NCBI GenBank assembly: GCA_963422445.2
Contig: OY729512.2
Span: 5,146,001-5,210,000 of the forward strand
Length of the DNA: 64,000 nucleotides
Direction: 5' to 3'
Source: G963422445 sp963422445
GTDB lineage: Bacteria > Pseudomonadota > Alphaproteobacteria > Thalassobaculales > Thalassobaculaceae
Positions 36,502 through 44,048 of the stretch are shown here, in pieces; position 1 is the stretch's first letter, and each line of letters begins with the position of its first letter. The notes beneath the pieces were generated by a model that did no database searches, was not told the DNA's origin, and saw only the letters and a program-made list of their open reading frames with translations. The position numbers and the translations under genes were made by a program.

Positions 36502-36843
36502 CCAAAAAATTTCTCGATTCGGGCTTTTAAAAGGCCAAAAATGCCAACTTGGGTTGAGGTCAGCCACCTCGCATGTCAGGGTCCGGAGTCATCAACGAGG
36601 ATCTGGTTCATTTTTTCCATTCAGCCACCTCGCATGTCAGGGTCCGGAACGTCGGCTTGAAACCCGGCCGGGTATTCGGATATCGTCCGCGCTGGCGGTT
36701 CCGTTCGCACTTCCACCCGTAATTCCAGTGTCGACATGGCCGCCCGCGACAGGCAAACGGCTCAGGCAAGAGAGAACGCCCATGACTGTCGACACAACCT
36801 CATGAGTCAAAAACACATCACCAGCGACAGAGGAGTAAAGACC
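36502..36843. other. Region upstream of the ABC importer operon
   Basis: Contains the 28-bp direct repeat pair (36560-36648) and the leader of the binding-protein gene, whose ribosome-binding site is GAGGAG at about 36831. The promoter probably lies between 36650 and 36800. No gene is seen. Confidence 0.5.
36560..36648. repeat. 28-bp direct repeat with 33-bp spacer beside IS
   Basis: A 28-bp sequence beginning TCAGCCACCTCGCATGTCAG occurs exactly at 36560-36587 and 36621-36648, separated by 33 bp. It lies 59 bp beyond the insertion sequence end and upstream of the ABC importer operon. Repeat and spacer lengths are the same as in the trpF-trpB gap, but the sequences are unrelated. It could be a duplicated operator, a footprint of past insertion, or a two-unit array. 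Confidence 0.7.
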
Positions 36844-37872
36844 ATGACGAGCGATCTATGGCGCCGTCCATTCCTGGCCATAATGGCCGTTGCCGTTGCC
36901 GCCCTGACAATCGCGCCGCAGTTCGTGGCGGCACAGGACAAGGTCAGGCTTGGCGCATTGCGGTTCACCTCGCATTCCGGGGCCTTTGTCGCATTCGAAA
37001 AGGGGTACTTCGCCGACGAAAACCTCGATGTCGAACTCAAGTTCTTTCAGGCCGCGGCACCGATGGCGGTCGCGATCGCCTCGGGCGACATCGATTATGC
37101 CGTGACCGCAATCTCGGGTGGCCTTATCAATCTTGCCGACAAGGGCGCGATCAAGATCATTGGCGGTGCCCTGGTCGAGGAGAACGGCGTGGATGGACAG
37201 AAGATCCTGGTCTCGAACCAGGCCTTCGAAGACGGCGTGACAACACCGGCCAAACTGTCTGGACGATCATTTGGCATCACCCAGACCGGGTCGTCGTTCC
37301 ACTACATGATTTCCCAGATCGCGGCGAAGGAAGGTTTCCCGATATCCAGTGTCAGCCTCAAGCCGCTGCAGAAGGTCGGTGCCGTGATCGGTGCCCTCAA
37401 ATCCGGCCAGATCGACGGCTGGACCATCGTTCCGCATATTGCCAAGGCGCTCGCGGGAGGCGGTGCCGTGCGGATCATCGGCGATGTCGCCGACTATATC
37501 GACAACTACCAGGTGACGACGATCTTTACCTCGACCCGGAACGCCAGCGAACAACGGGATCTGACCGAGCGCTTCCTGCGGGCTTATTCCAGGGGAATCG
37601 CGGAGTTCAACGCCAACATGGTCGACAAGACGGAAGGCGATGCAGGCCTCGAGGCGACCACGAAGCTGATCCACCAATATGTCTACGCCTCCCGGCCCTA
37701 CGAAAAAGCCGCCCCGTCGATCATTAACGGTTCTATGCGGCTGCAACCGAACGGCCGGCTCAATCTCTCCTCCGTGAAACATCAGCTCGAATGGTTCCAG
37801 TCGGAAGACCTCGTCAGCGTCGAAATCACGCTCGACCAGCTGGTCGACTCCAGCTATGTCGAAACCTACTGA
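36844..37872 (+). CDS. ABC transporter substrate-binding protein (NMT1/SsuA-like)
   Basis: A 342-aa periplasmic binding protein. The N-terminal signal peptide (RR, then AIMAVAVAALTIAPQFVAA) would be cut near residue 30. The NMT1/THI5-like domain follows with GAFVAFEKGYFADENLDVEL, VAIASGDIDYAV and LSGRSFGITQTGSS. Members bind sulfonates, nitrate, taurine or thiamine-precursor pyrimidines; the ligand cannot be assigned. The ATG at 36844 follows a GAGGAG site. First gene of a three-gene importer operon. Confidence 0.9.
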   Translation: MTSDLWRRPFLAIMAVAVAALTIAPQFVAAQDKVRLGALRFTSHSGAFVAFEKGYFADENLDVELKFFQAAAPMAVAIASGDIDYAVTAISGGLINLADKGAIKIIGGALVEENGVDGQKILVSNQAFEDGVTTPAKLSGRSFGITQTGSSFHYMISQIAAKEGFPISSVSLKPLQKVGAVIGALKSGQIDGWTIVPHIAKALAGGGAVRIIGDVADYIDNYQVTTIFTSTRNASEQRDLTERFLRAYSRGIAEFNANMVDKTEGDAGLEATTKLIHQYVYASRPYEKAAPSIINGSMRLQPNGRLNLSSVKHQLEWFQSEDLVSVEITLDQLVDSSYVETY

Positions 37873-37888
37873 CCCACCTGATCACCCG

Positions 37889-37926
37889 GCCGACAGTCCG
37901 CCCGGAAGCCCGGGCGGACTGTCGGC
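37889..37926 (+). promoter_or_regulatory. Strong intercistronic hairpin in ABC importer operon
   Basis: A perfect 16-bp stem (37889-37904 with 37911-37926) and 6-nt loop lies between the binding-protein gene and the ATPase gene. There is no T-run. Such hairpins commonly protect upstream mRNA from 3' exonucleases, giving more binding protein than membrane components; that role is inferred here. Confidence 0.75.
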
Positions 37927-37952
37927 GCGCCAATGCGTCTGGCCATTCGCCC

Positions 37953-38720
37953 ATGGAACTCCGACTTGAACACATCACGCATCGATACGACGATCTTCCG
38001 GTTCTCAAAGATATCGATCTGACGATCGAGAGCGGGCAGATCGTCTGTATCGTGGGGCCGTCGGGATGCGGCAAGTCAACCCTGCTACGACTGATTGGCG
38101 GTCTTGAACGTCCCGCGCACGGGCAGGTTCTGCAAATCGGCACCCCACCGCCGGGGTCGCTCAATCCCCTCACCTACGTGTTCCAGGACTTCGCGCTGTT
38201 GCCGTGGCGAACCGTCGAGGACAATGTCAGCCTCGTCCTTGAAGACCATGCCCTCGACCGGCAAAGCCGGGCGGAGATCGTCAATGTCGTACTGGCACGC
38301 ACCAAGCTGTCGGATTTCCACAAGGCGTTTCCCAGACAGCTTTCCGGAGGCATGAAGCAAAGAGTCGCGATCGCCCGGGCCCTGGCCGTCAAACCGGCTG
38401 TTCTCCTCCTCGACGAACCTCTGTCCGCCCTGGACAGCCAGACCCGCGAACTGATGATGGATGACCTGATCAGCCTCTGGTCACGGGAGACGCTGACCGC
38501 GGTATATGTCACCCACAATCTACAGGAAGCGGTCCGCCTCGGACACAAAATCGTCGTGTTGTCGAGACGGCCTGGCCGCGTTCGCGAAATCGTGAGCATA
38601 GACACGCCGATCTGGGGTCGAGAAACCAATGATCCGGCGCTTCAGGAAAAACATCATCATCTCTGGACACTGATGCGCGATGAGGCCCTCGCCGTAGACA
38701 GGGAGTTGACCGATGGTTGA
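37953..38720 (+). CDS. ABC transporter ATP-binding protein (SsuB/TauB-like)
   Basis: The 255-aa ATPase powers the importer. Walker A GPSGCGKS is at residues 35-42, the Q-loop in YVFQDFALLPWRT, the signature LSGGMKQRVAIARAL at about 130-144 and Walker B LLLDEPLSALDSQ after it, then the H-loop TAVYVTHNL. The start MELRLEHITH gives the normal family length; an upstream extension overlaps the binding-protein gene and the hairpin. It overlaps the permease gene by 8 bp. Confidence 0.94.
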   Translation: MELRLEHITHRYDDLPVLKDIDLTIESGQIVCIVGPSGCGKSTLLRLIGGLERPAHGQVLQIGTPPPGSLNPLTYVFQDFALLPWRTVEDNVSLVLEDHALDRQSRAEIVNVVLARTKLSDFHKAFPRQLSGGMKQRVAIARALAVKPAVLLLDEPLSALDSQTRELMMDDLISLWSRETLTAVYVTHNLQEAVRLGHKIVVLSRRPGRVREIVSIDTPIWGRETNDPALQEKHHHLWTLMRDEALAVDRELTDG

Positions 38721-39516
38721 TCAATCCGCAAAAGCCCGGCCGGTCGATTTCCGGGGCGGCGGGTTTACGCCGCGCCCGATTCGCCTGATCGGGCCCGTCG
38801 TTTTCATCGCGCTGGTATTGATATGGGAATCTGGCGCGAGAACCGGATGGATCTCCCCGCTTATCCTGCCGGCCCCGAGCGAGGCGCTCGAGGCTCTGGT
38901 CGAACTCTGGGTCTCGGGCGAACTCTGGCGGCACCTCGAGGCGTCGCTTCGGCGACTGATTCTCGGTTGGCTCGGTGGCACCATTCTGGGGGGTCTCATC
39001 GGTTTCTCGATCGGCCTGTTTTCGCTGGCGCGAGCCGGGTTCGCTCCGCTGGTTGCCGCACTGTTCCCGATCCCCAAGATCGCTCTGCTGCCACTGTTCA
39101 TTATCTGGTTCGGCATCGGCGAGGAATCGAAGGTTGCGCTGATTCTGTTCGGAACGCTCTTTCCGACGGTGATCTTTACCTATGGCGGGATCGACAACAT
39201 CGACCGCACACTGATCCGGATGGGCCAGTCATTCGGCCTGTCGTGGCTATCGATCGTACGCAAGATCATTCTGCCCGGGGCTTTGCCGGCCATTCTTTCG
39301 GGGATGCGAATTTCGTCGGCAATCGCGATCATCCTGATTGTCGCCGCGGAACTGATCGCGGCTGAAAAAGGAATTGGGGCCTATATCCAGATCGCCGGTT
39401 CATTGTTCGCAACCGATCAATTGATTGCCGGTGTTGCAATTCTGTCGGTATTTGGCTTAACTGTGAACTGGTTGATCGCCAAGACCGAACGCTTGTTGCT
39501 GCGCTGGCGCACATGA
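38713..39516 (+). CDS. ABC transporter permease (SsuC/TauC-like)
   Basis: A 267-aa inner-membrane permease with about six helices and the ATPase-contact loop near GQSFGLSWLSIVRKIILPGALPAI, the EAA motif. It belongs to the BPD_transp_1 family used by nitrate/sulfonate/taurine importers. It overlaps the ATPase gene by 8 bp and completes the binding protein-ATPase-permease operon. Confidence 0.93.
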   Translation: MVDQSAKARPVDFRGGGFTPRPIRLIGPVVFIALVLIWESGARTGWISPLILPAPSEALEALVELWVSGELWRHLEASLRRLILGWLGGTILGGLIGFSIGLFSLARAGFAPLVAALFPIPKIALLPLFIIWFGIGEESKVALILFGTLFPTVIFTYGGIDNIDRTLIRMGQSFGLSWLSIVRKIILPGALPAILSGMRISSAIAIILIVAAELIAAEKGIGAYIQIAGSLFATDQLIAGVAILSVFGLTVNWLIAKTERLLLRWRT

Positions 39517-40099
39517 CTGTCATATGCCCTTGCTGGCGATGCTCGGATTGTTGCGGGCGGCGTCACCGGCGCGGGGCGGAATGACGGAGATTGCCGGGGC
39601 GCGGCCCAGCCAAGGCGGAACACGCCGGGTTGGAGGCTCGTCGCGCGAGCAGACTGTCCGGGGCCATCCGGATCGGAGACCGCCGATGGCGGTGTTTGCG
39701 CCGGGCCGGAATACCAATCCGAGGATCGCGAACGCTGTTAGAATCGCCAACCGGACCTTGACCATCGCTGGCCTGACGACCCTCGAGCTGCGAGCAGACG
39801 GACCGACGCGGCAACGATTACGGGCGCAAATGTCGATCCTCACGGGTTGTCGGGTTCGATAACGCCAGGACCATTGCCATCGGCCGCCGCGCGCGCCGAC
39901 ATGCGAAAACATCACCGGCACAGTGACCATCCGTACCCGACCGTCCGCTATCAACATGATTACGGCCGCAACACTTGCACGCTCGCCCCGGATCACGAAT
40001 ACTATTTCTTCCCGCGGTATATCATCGCCGCGATCAACGAGTATCATGCCCGTCATCGTGGTCGCGACAACGTGGCATACAGGTACATGGGAGGAACGC
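39517..40099. other. Intergenic region before the cyclase-family gene
   Basis: These 583 bp hold no recognised gene; long open frames on both strands are GC-driven shadows without family motifs. The start of the cyclase-family gene is preceded by GGGAGGAA at about 40089. Confidence 0.45.
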
Positions 40100-41158
40100 A
40101 TGAAAAAGTCGATCATCGGCGTCGCAGCATTTGCTGGCGCTATTGTGCTGTCCGGTTCCGCGTTCGCGGAATGCAGTGACAAGAACTGGCAGGACTGTGT
40201 TGGCAAACCATGGGTCGACGGTGCCAATATGGAAACGCCGCTGGGTTCAAAATGGTGGCCTCATCCGATGTGGGGTGCCGGCGATGAAGCCGGATCCACG
40301 AACTGGTACACCAATCCGGCTGTGGTGATGCGGGCGCTCTCTGTCATCAAGAAGGGAGAGGTTCTCAAGCTCGGACACGATTACACGGCAGAAATGCCGT
40401 TGTTCGGGGCCCGCAAATTCTCACTGCGTATTCCCGGTACACCGACCGGCGGCGCATTCGGTGCCAACAAGATCATGTGGAATGACGAGTTCCTCGCGAC
40501 GGAAGTGGGCCAGGTCGGCACGCAGTTCGATGGCCTCGGCCATATCGGTGTGCAGGTCGGCAGCGACGGCGACAAGAACGAAATGCGTTGGTACAATGGC
40601 TTTACCGCTACCGACATGGGATCGCCCTATGGCCTCCTCAAGCTCGGGACAGAAAAACTGCATCCGATCGTCGCGCGCGGCATCCTGATCGATGTCGCCG
40701 GAGCCCGCGGCGTCGAGTCCATGGAGAAAGGTGAAGTTGTCACCATGGATGACGTCAAGGCTGCGCTCAAACGGCAAGGCATGGAAAACTTCGATTTCGC
40801 CGAGGGTGATGCAATCATCATCCGCACCGGTTGGGAAAAGCACTGGGACAATCCCCCGAAATACAATGACGGCTGCCCGGGGATTGGTATGAGCGTGGCC
40901 CGCTGGATCGCTGAAGATGTCAAGGCGGGTGTGACCGGTGGTGACACCTGGCCGGTCGACGCGGTACCGAATCCGGATCCTGCCTGCGTGTTCTGTGTTC
41001 ACACCTACCTTCAGACACGCCATGGCATCGTCAATCAGGAAAACATGAAGCTCTCGGAATTGGCCGAAAAAGGCATCTATGTCTTCGCCTACTTCTATAG
41101 CCCGGCCCCGGTCAGGGGTGCCACGGGTTCAATGGGCGCACCGGTCGCGATCCATTGA
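40100..41158 (+). CDS. Exported cyclase-family metal hydrolase
   Basis: A 352-aa protein with a signal peptide (MKKSIIGVAAFAGAIVLSGS, cut after SAFA) and a cyclase/kynurenine-formamidase-like domain. The family motif HxGTHxDxxxH appears as GTQFDGLGHIG, with Gln in place of the first His, a variant seen in part of the family. Further conserved parts are GDAIIIRTGWEKHW and the C-terminal YFYSPAPVRGATGS. Formamide, cyclic-amide or lactone hydrolysis in the periplasm is plausible. A four-Cys arrangement (ECSDKNWQDC near the N-terminus, CVFC later) suggests disulfides. Confidence 0.82.
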   Translation: MKKSIIGVAAFAGAIVLSGSAFAECSDKNWQDCVGKPWVDGANMETPLGSKWWPHPMWGAGDEAGSTNWYTNPAVVMRALSVIKKGEVLKLGHDYTAEMPLFGARKFSLRIPGTPTGGAFGANKIMWNDEFLATEVGQVGTQFDGLGHIGVQVGSDGDKNEMRWYNGFTATDMGSPYGLLKLGTEKLHPIVARGILIDVAGARGVESMEKGEVVTMDDVKAALKRQGMENFDFAEGDAIIIRTGWEKHWDNPPKYNDGCPGIGMSVARWIAEDVKAGVTGGDTWPVDAVPNPDPACVFCVHTYLQTRHGIVNQENMKLSELAEKGIYVFAYFYSPAPVRGATGSMGAPVAIH

Positions 41159-41177
41159 GGCTCACAGCAAGAGAATG

Positions 41178-41215
41178 CAGGAGGCCAACGTTGCTGTACG
41201 CTGGCCTCCTGTTTT
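41178..41215 (+). terminator. Rho-independent terminator after cyclase-family gene
   Basis: CAGGAGGCCA (41178-41187) pairs perfectly with TGGCCTCCTG (41202-41211) and is followed at once by TTTT. It lies 20 bp after the stop codon of the cyclase-family gene. Confidence 0.85.
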
Positions 41216-41262
41216 CCGCAGCCTCACAACCGGCCGAGGCACCACACCCTGAGAACATCTTG

Positions 41263-41934
41263 ATGCCTGAGCTAATGACTGAAACCGACACCGATCTGGT
41301 CGTCATCAACGGTTTGCGACACTGTTTTTCCGACGCGCCGGCCCTGCGTCTCGATCACTGGCGGTTGGCGCCTCTTGGTCACGCCGTAGTCACGGGGCCT
41401 TCGGGAAGCGGCAAGACCACCCTGCTTCAGATCCTCGCAGGACTTCTGATTCCAACATCCGGCAACGTTTTGGTGGACGGCCGCAATTGGCAGACATTGT
41501 CCGCGACAATGCGCGACCGTCAGCGCGGTCGAACCGTCGGCATCGTGTTCCAGTCGTTTCACCTCATTAGGGCTATCAATGTCCTCGACAATCTGCGTAT
41601 CGCACGCAGACTGGCAGGTCGGCCGGATAACGAATCCCAATGCCGAAAGTTGCTCGAAGATCTCGGGATCGCCGCTTTGGCCAACCGGCGCCCGACATCG
41701 CTCAGTCACGGCGAAACCCAGCGCGCGGCCATCGCCCGCGCAGTGATATCCGACCCTGCGCTCATTCTGGCTGATGAACCGACATCGGTGCTTGATGCGG
41801 ACAATGCCGCCGCCGTGGTCGGGCTTCTGCGCGATCAGGCTGTCGCCACTGGCGCCGGCCTCGTTATCGCCACTCACGATCCACGTGTCGCAGATCTGTT
41901 CGATCGTCGGCTTGACCTGAAACTGCCAGCATGA
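41263..41934 (+). CDS. ABC transporter ATP-binding protein (LolD/MacB-like; Zrg-type cluster)
   Basis: A 223-aa ATPase of the MacB/LolD class. Walker A GPSGSGKT is at residues 45-52, the Q-loop in GIVFQSFHLI, the signature LSHGETQRAAIARA (His in place of Gly) and Walker B LILADEPTSVLDADN, with H-loop VIATHDPRV. It overlaps the permease gene by 4 bp (ATGA). With the permease and DUF3299 it resembles the zinc-regulated zrg cluster known in Vibrio. The start MPELMTETDT avoids overlap with the terminator upstream. Confidence 0.88.
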   Translation: MPELMTETDTDLVVINGLRHCFSDAPALRLDHWRLAPLGHAVVTGPSGSGKTTLLQILAGLLIPTSGNVLVDGRNWQTLSATMRDRQRGRTVGIVFQSFHLIRAINVLDNLRIARRLAGRPDNESQCRKLLEDLGIAALANRRPTSLSHGETQRAAIARAVISDPALILADEPTSVLDADNAAAVVGLLRDQAVATGAGLVIATHDPRVADLFDRRLDLKLPA

Positions 41935-43163
41935 CTGCCCCGGCACTGGCCTTTGCCTATCTCCTGGACCGGCCTCTCACAGCGCTGCTCAACATTGTGT
42001 TGCTGGCTCTCGGTGTGGCTACAATCGCAGCATTGCTGTCCTTCGACCATCAGTTCCGGAACAGGTTGACCCGCGATGCACAAGGTGTCGATCTGGTTGT
42101 GGGCGCCAAGGGCAGTCGCCTGCAACTCGTTCTGTCTGCTGTCTATCATATCGACTATCCAACCGGAAACATTCGCCTGCACGAAGCCCGCCCGCTGCTG
42201 GATCATCCCGCCGTACAGCATGCTGTGCCACTGGCACTCGGCGACAGCATCGACGGGGTACGGGTTATCGGCACCACAGCAGACATGGTCGAATTCCAAG
42301 ATGCCAGTCTGACCGAGGGCCGGCTGTGGCAGGAAAGTTTTGAAGCGACGCTTGGCGCCGATGCTGCTATCCGACTTGGGCTTGCACCTGGTGATGTCTT
42401 CACCACGTCACACGGCCTTCAGGCAGGCGGTCCGGATCATACTGATGAACCCTACACGGTAACTGGCATCCTTGCACCGACTGGCGGAATCATTGACAGA
42501 CTGGTGCTGACTGACCTTCAGAGCATCTGGAACATACACGATCATGACGAAGACCACGGCACCGGCGAAGCGACATCGACTGAGAACCATGAGCACAGCG
42601 ATATCCATTCCGACGACGACCGCGAAATCACCGCGCTCCTGCTCTCGTTCAAATCACCAGTCGCGGCAATCACTCTTGCACCGACGATCGATCAGAACAC
42701 TTCAATGATGGCTGCATCGCCAGCGGTCGAAACCGGGCGTTTGTTTGCCTTGCTCGGTCCCGGCCTCGACGTTTTGCGGGTTTTCGGTGTCATCTTGATG
42801 GCTACGGCCGCGCTCGGTGTCTTTACGGCCCTGACCAGCGCACTTGAACAACGCCGCCGCGACATCTCCGTGTTGCGCACGCTCGGCGCGTTACACAGCT
42901 GGGTGGTTACCGTGATGCTGTGTGAAGCTCTGTTCCTGACCTTGTCAGGCACCCTTCTCGGTTTCGTCTTTGGGCATGCCGCCCTCGCAGTCGGCGCCGG
43001 ATCCATCGCCGCAGCAGAGTCGTCCGGGCTTTCCGGGCTGGTTTTCGCGCCGACCGAAGGATGGCTGCTGCTTGGCGCTATCGCGACCGGTCTTGTCGCC
43101 GCAGCCATACCCATCGTCCGGGCCGGGCATGGCGAGGTCGGTCGAATCCTGAGCTCCGGGTAG
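41931..43163 (+). CDS. FtsX-family ABC permease with His-rich loop
   Basis: A 410-aa MacB/FtsX-type permease: one N-terminal helix, a large periplasmic domain, and three C-terminal helices (about residues 280-400, including VFGVILMATAALGVFTALTSALEQRRRDISVLRTLGA). The periplasmic domain ends in a His/Asp/Glu-rich segment (NIHDHDEDHGTGE... NHEHSDIHSDDD) with six histidines, suggesting divalent-metal binding, probably zinc. This supports a role in a zinc-linked envelope process rather than simple lipoprotein export. Coupled to the ATPase gene. Confidence 0.88.
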   Translation: MTAPALAFAYLLDRPLTALLNIVLLALGVATIAALLSFDHQFRNRLTRDAQGVDLVVGAKGSRLQLVLSAVYHIDYPTGNIRLHEARPLLDHPAVQHAVPLALGDSIDGVRVIGTTADMVEFQDASLTEGRLWQESFEATLGADAAIRLGLAPGDVFTTSHGLQAGGPDHTDEPYTVTGILAPTGGIIDRLVLTDLQSIWNIHDHDEDHGTGEATSTENHEHSDIHSDDDREITALLLSFKSPVAAITLAPTIDQNTSMMAASPAVETGRLFALLGPGLDVLRVFGVILMATAALGVFTALTSALEQRRRDISVLRTLGALHSWVVTVMLCEALFLTLSGTLLGFVFGHAALAVGAGSIAAAESSGLSGLVFAPTEGWLLLGAIATGLVAAAIPIVRAGHGEVGRILSSG

Positions 43164-43212
43164 CAAACTTGATGTAAACTGCCAGCTACGCGAACGGCGA
43201 CGGGAGAACGAC

Positions 43213-43698
43213 ATGCGCATCAACACGATCCTTCTGATCCTGATCCTGCTTGCAACCTTGCCGGCCGCGGCACAGCAGATTGGACCGACGAACCACAACA
43301 AGCACAACAAGCCGGTAGACGCCGACGGCGCTGTCAGATGGGACGCTCTCGCCAATATGGACATTCGGGTCGAGACTCCGGCCCCGCTTCAAACCATTTT
43401 CCACCGCGAATTCTCTCCGGAAATCAAGGCGCTCGAAGGGAAGATCGTCCGGCTCAAAGGCTTCATGTATCCGCTCAGTCCGGGCGAGACCCATAGCGGT
43501 TTTCTCTTGTCCGCCCTGCCGCCGTCCTGCCCGTTTTGCCTTCCTGGCAATGCCACGACGCTGATCGACATCGTCGCCGATGAACCTGTCCGCTATGTTC
43601 TTGATCCGGTGATGCTCGAAGGCCGACTAAACCTTCTTGAAGACGACATTACCGGCCTCTTCTACCGGCTTACCGAGGCACGGTCGGTTGACTCATGA
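43213..43698 (+). CDS. DUF3299 periplasmic protein
   Basis: A 161-aa exported protein: signal peptide MRINTILLILILLATLPAAA, then the DUF3299 domain with EGKIVRLKGFMYPL and the CPFCLPGN cysteine pair that could bind metal or form a disulfide. DUF3299 proteins accompany the ABC subunits of zrg-type clusters. The ribosome-binding site CGGGAG precedes the ATG. Its stop overlaps the next start. Confidence 0.85.
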   Translation: MRINTILLILILLATLPAAAQQIGPTNHNKHNKPVDADGAVRWDALANMDIRVETPAPLQTIFHREFSPEIKALEGKIVRLKGFMYPLSPGETHSGFLLSALPPSCPFCLPGNATTLIDIVADEPVRYVLDPVMLEGRLNLLEDDITGLFYRLTEARSVDS

Positions 43699-44048
43699 CC
43701 CGCGACGAGTTTGACACGTTCTGCCGATCGCTGCGGGCGGCCACTCATGTGGTGCAGTGGCGAGGCGCTTCAGTCTGGAAGGTCGGCGGCAAGATGTTTG
43801 CCCTCTGCTCCAGCCCGGCCAGCCGACCTCACGCAAAGGTCCGGTTCAAATGCAGTCCGATGTCCTACGAACTTCTCAAAATGCAGGACGGGATCATACC
43901 GGCGCCACACCTGGCGCGGGCGCAATGGGTGCAGATCGAGAGCCCGGACGCAATGGCCGACGACGATATTCGTCTGTACCTCGCAGAAGCGCACCGGATC
44001 ATCGCTGCGCGGCTGAGCCGCAGGGTCCGGACCGAACTCGGGCTGTAA
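43695..44048 (+). CDS. MmcQ/YjbR-family protein
   Basis: A 117-aa protein of the YjbR fold (CyaY-like double-wing): LRAATHVVQWRGASVWKVGGKMFALCS, KVRFKCSP and the C-terminal PAPHLARAQWVQIE... AHRIIAARLSRR match the family. Members are described as DNA-binding, but function is poorly known. The start overlaps the DUF3299 stop (ATGA). Its last 50 bp overlap the convergent cobB gene, an arrangement that may produce antisense transcripts. Confidence 0.85.
   Translation: MTRDEFDTFCRSLRAATHVVQWRGASVWKVGGKMFALCSSPASRPHAKVRFKCSPMSYELLKMQDGIIPAPHLARAQWVQIESPDAMADDDIRLYLAEAHRIIAARLSRRVRTELGL

Noticed and set aside
39520..40227. Possible gene of about 235 codons on the minus strand before the cyclase gene
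   Set aside because: It overlaps the start of a well-supported gene on the other strand and has no motif.
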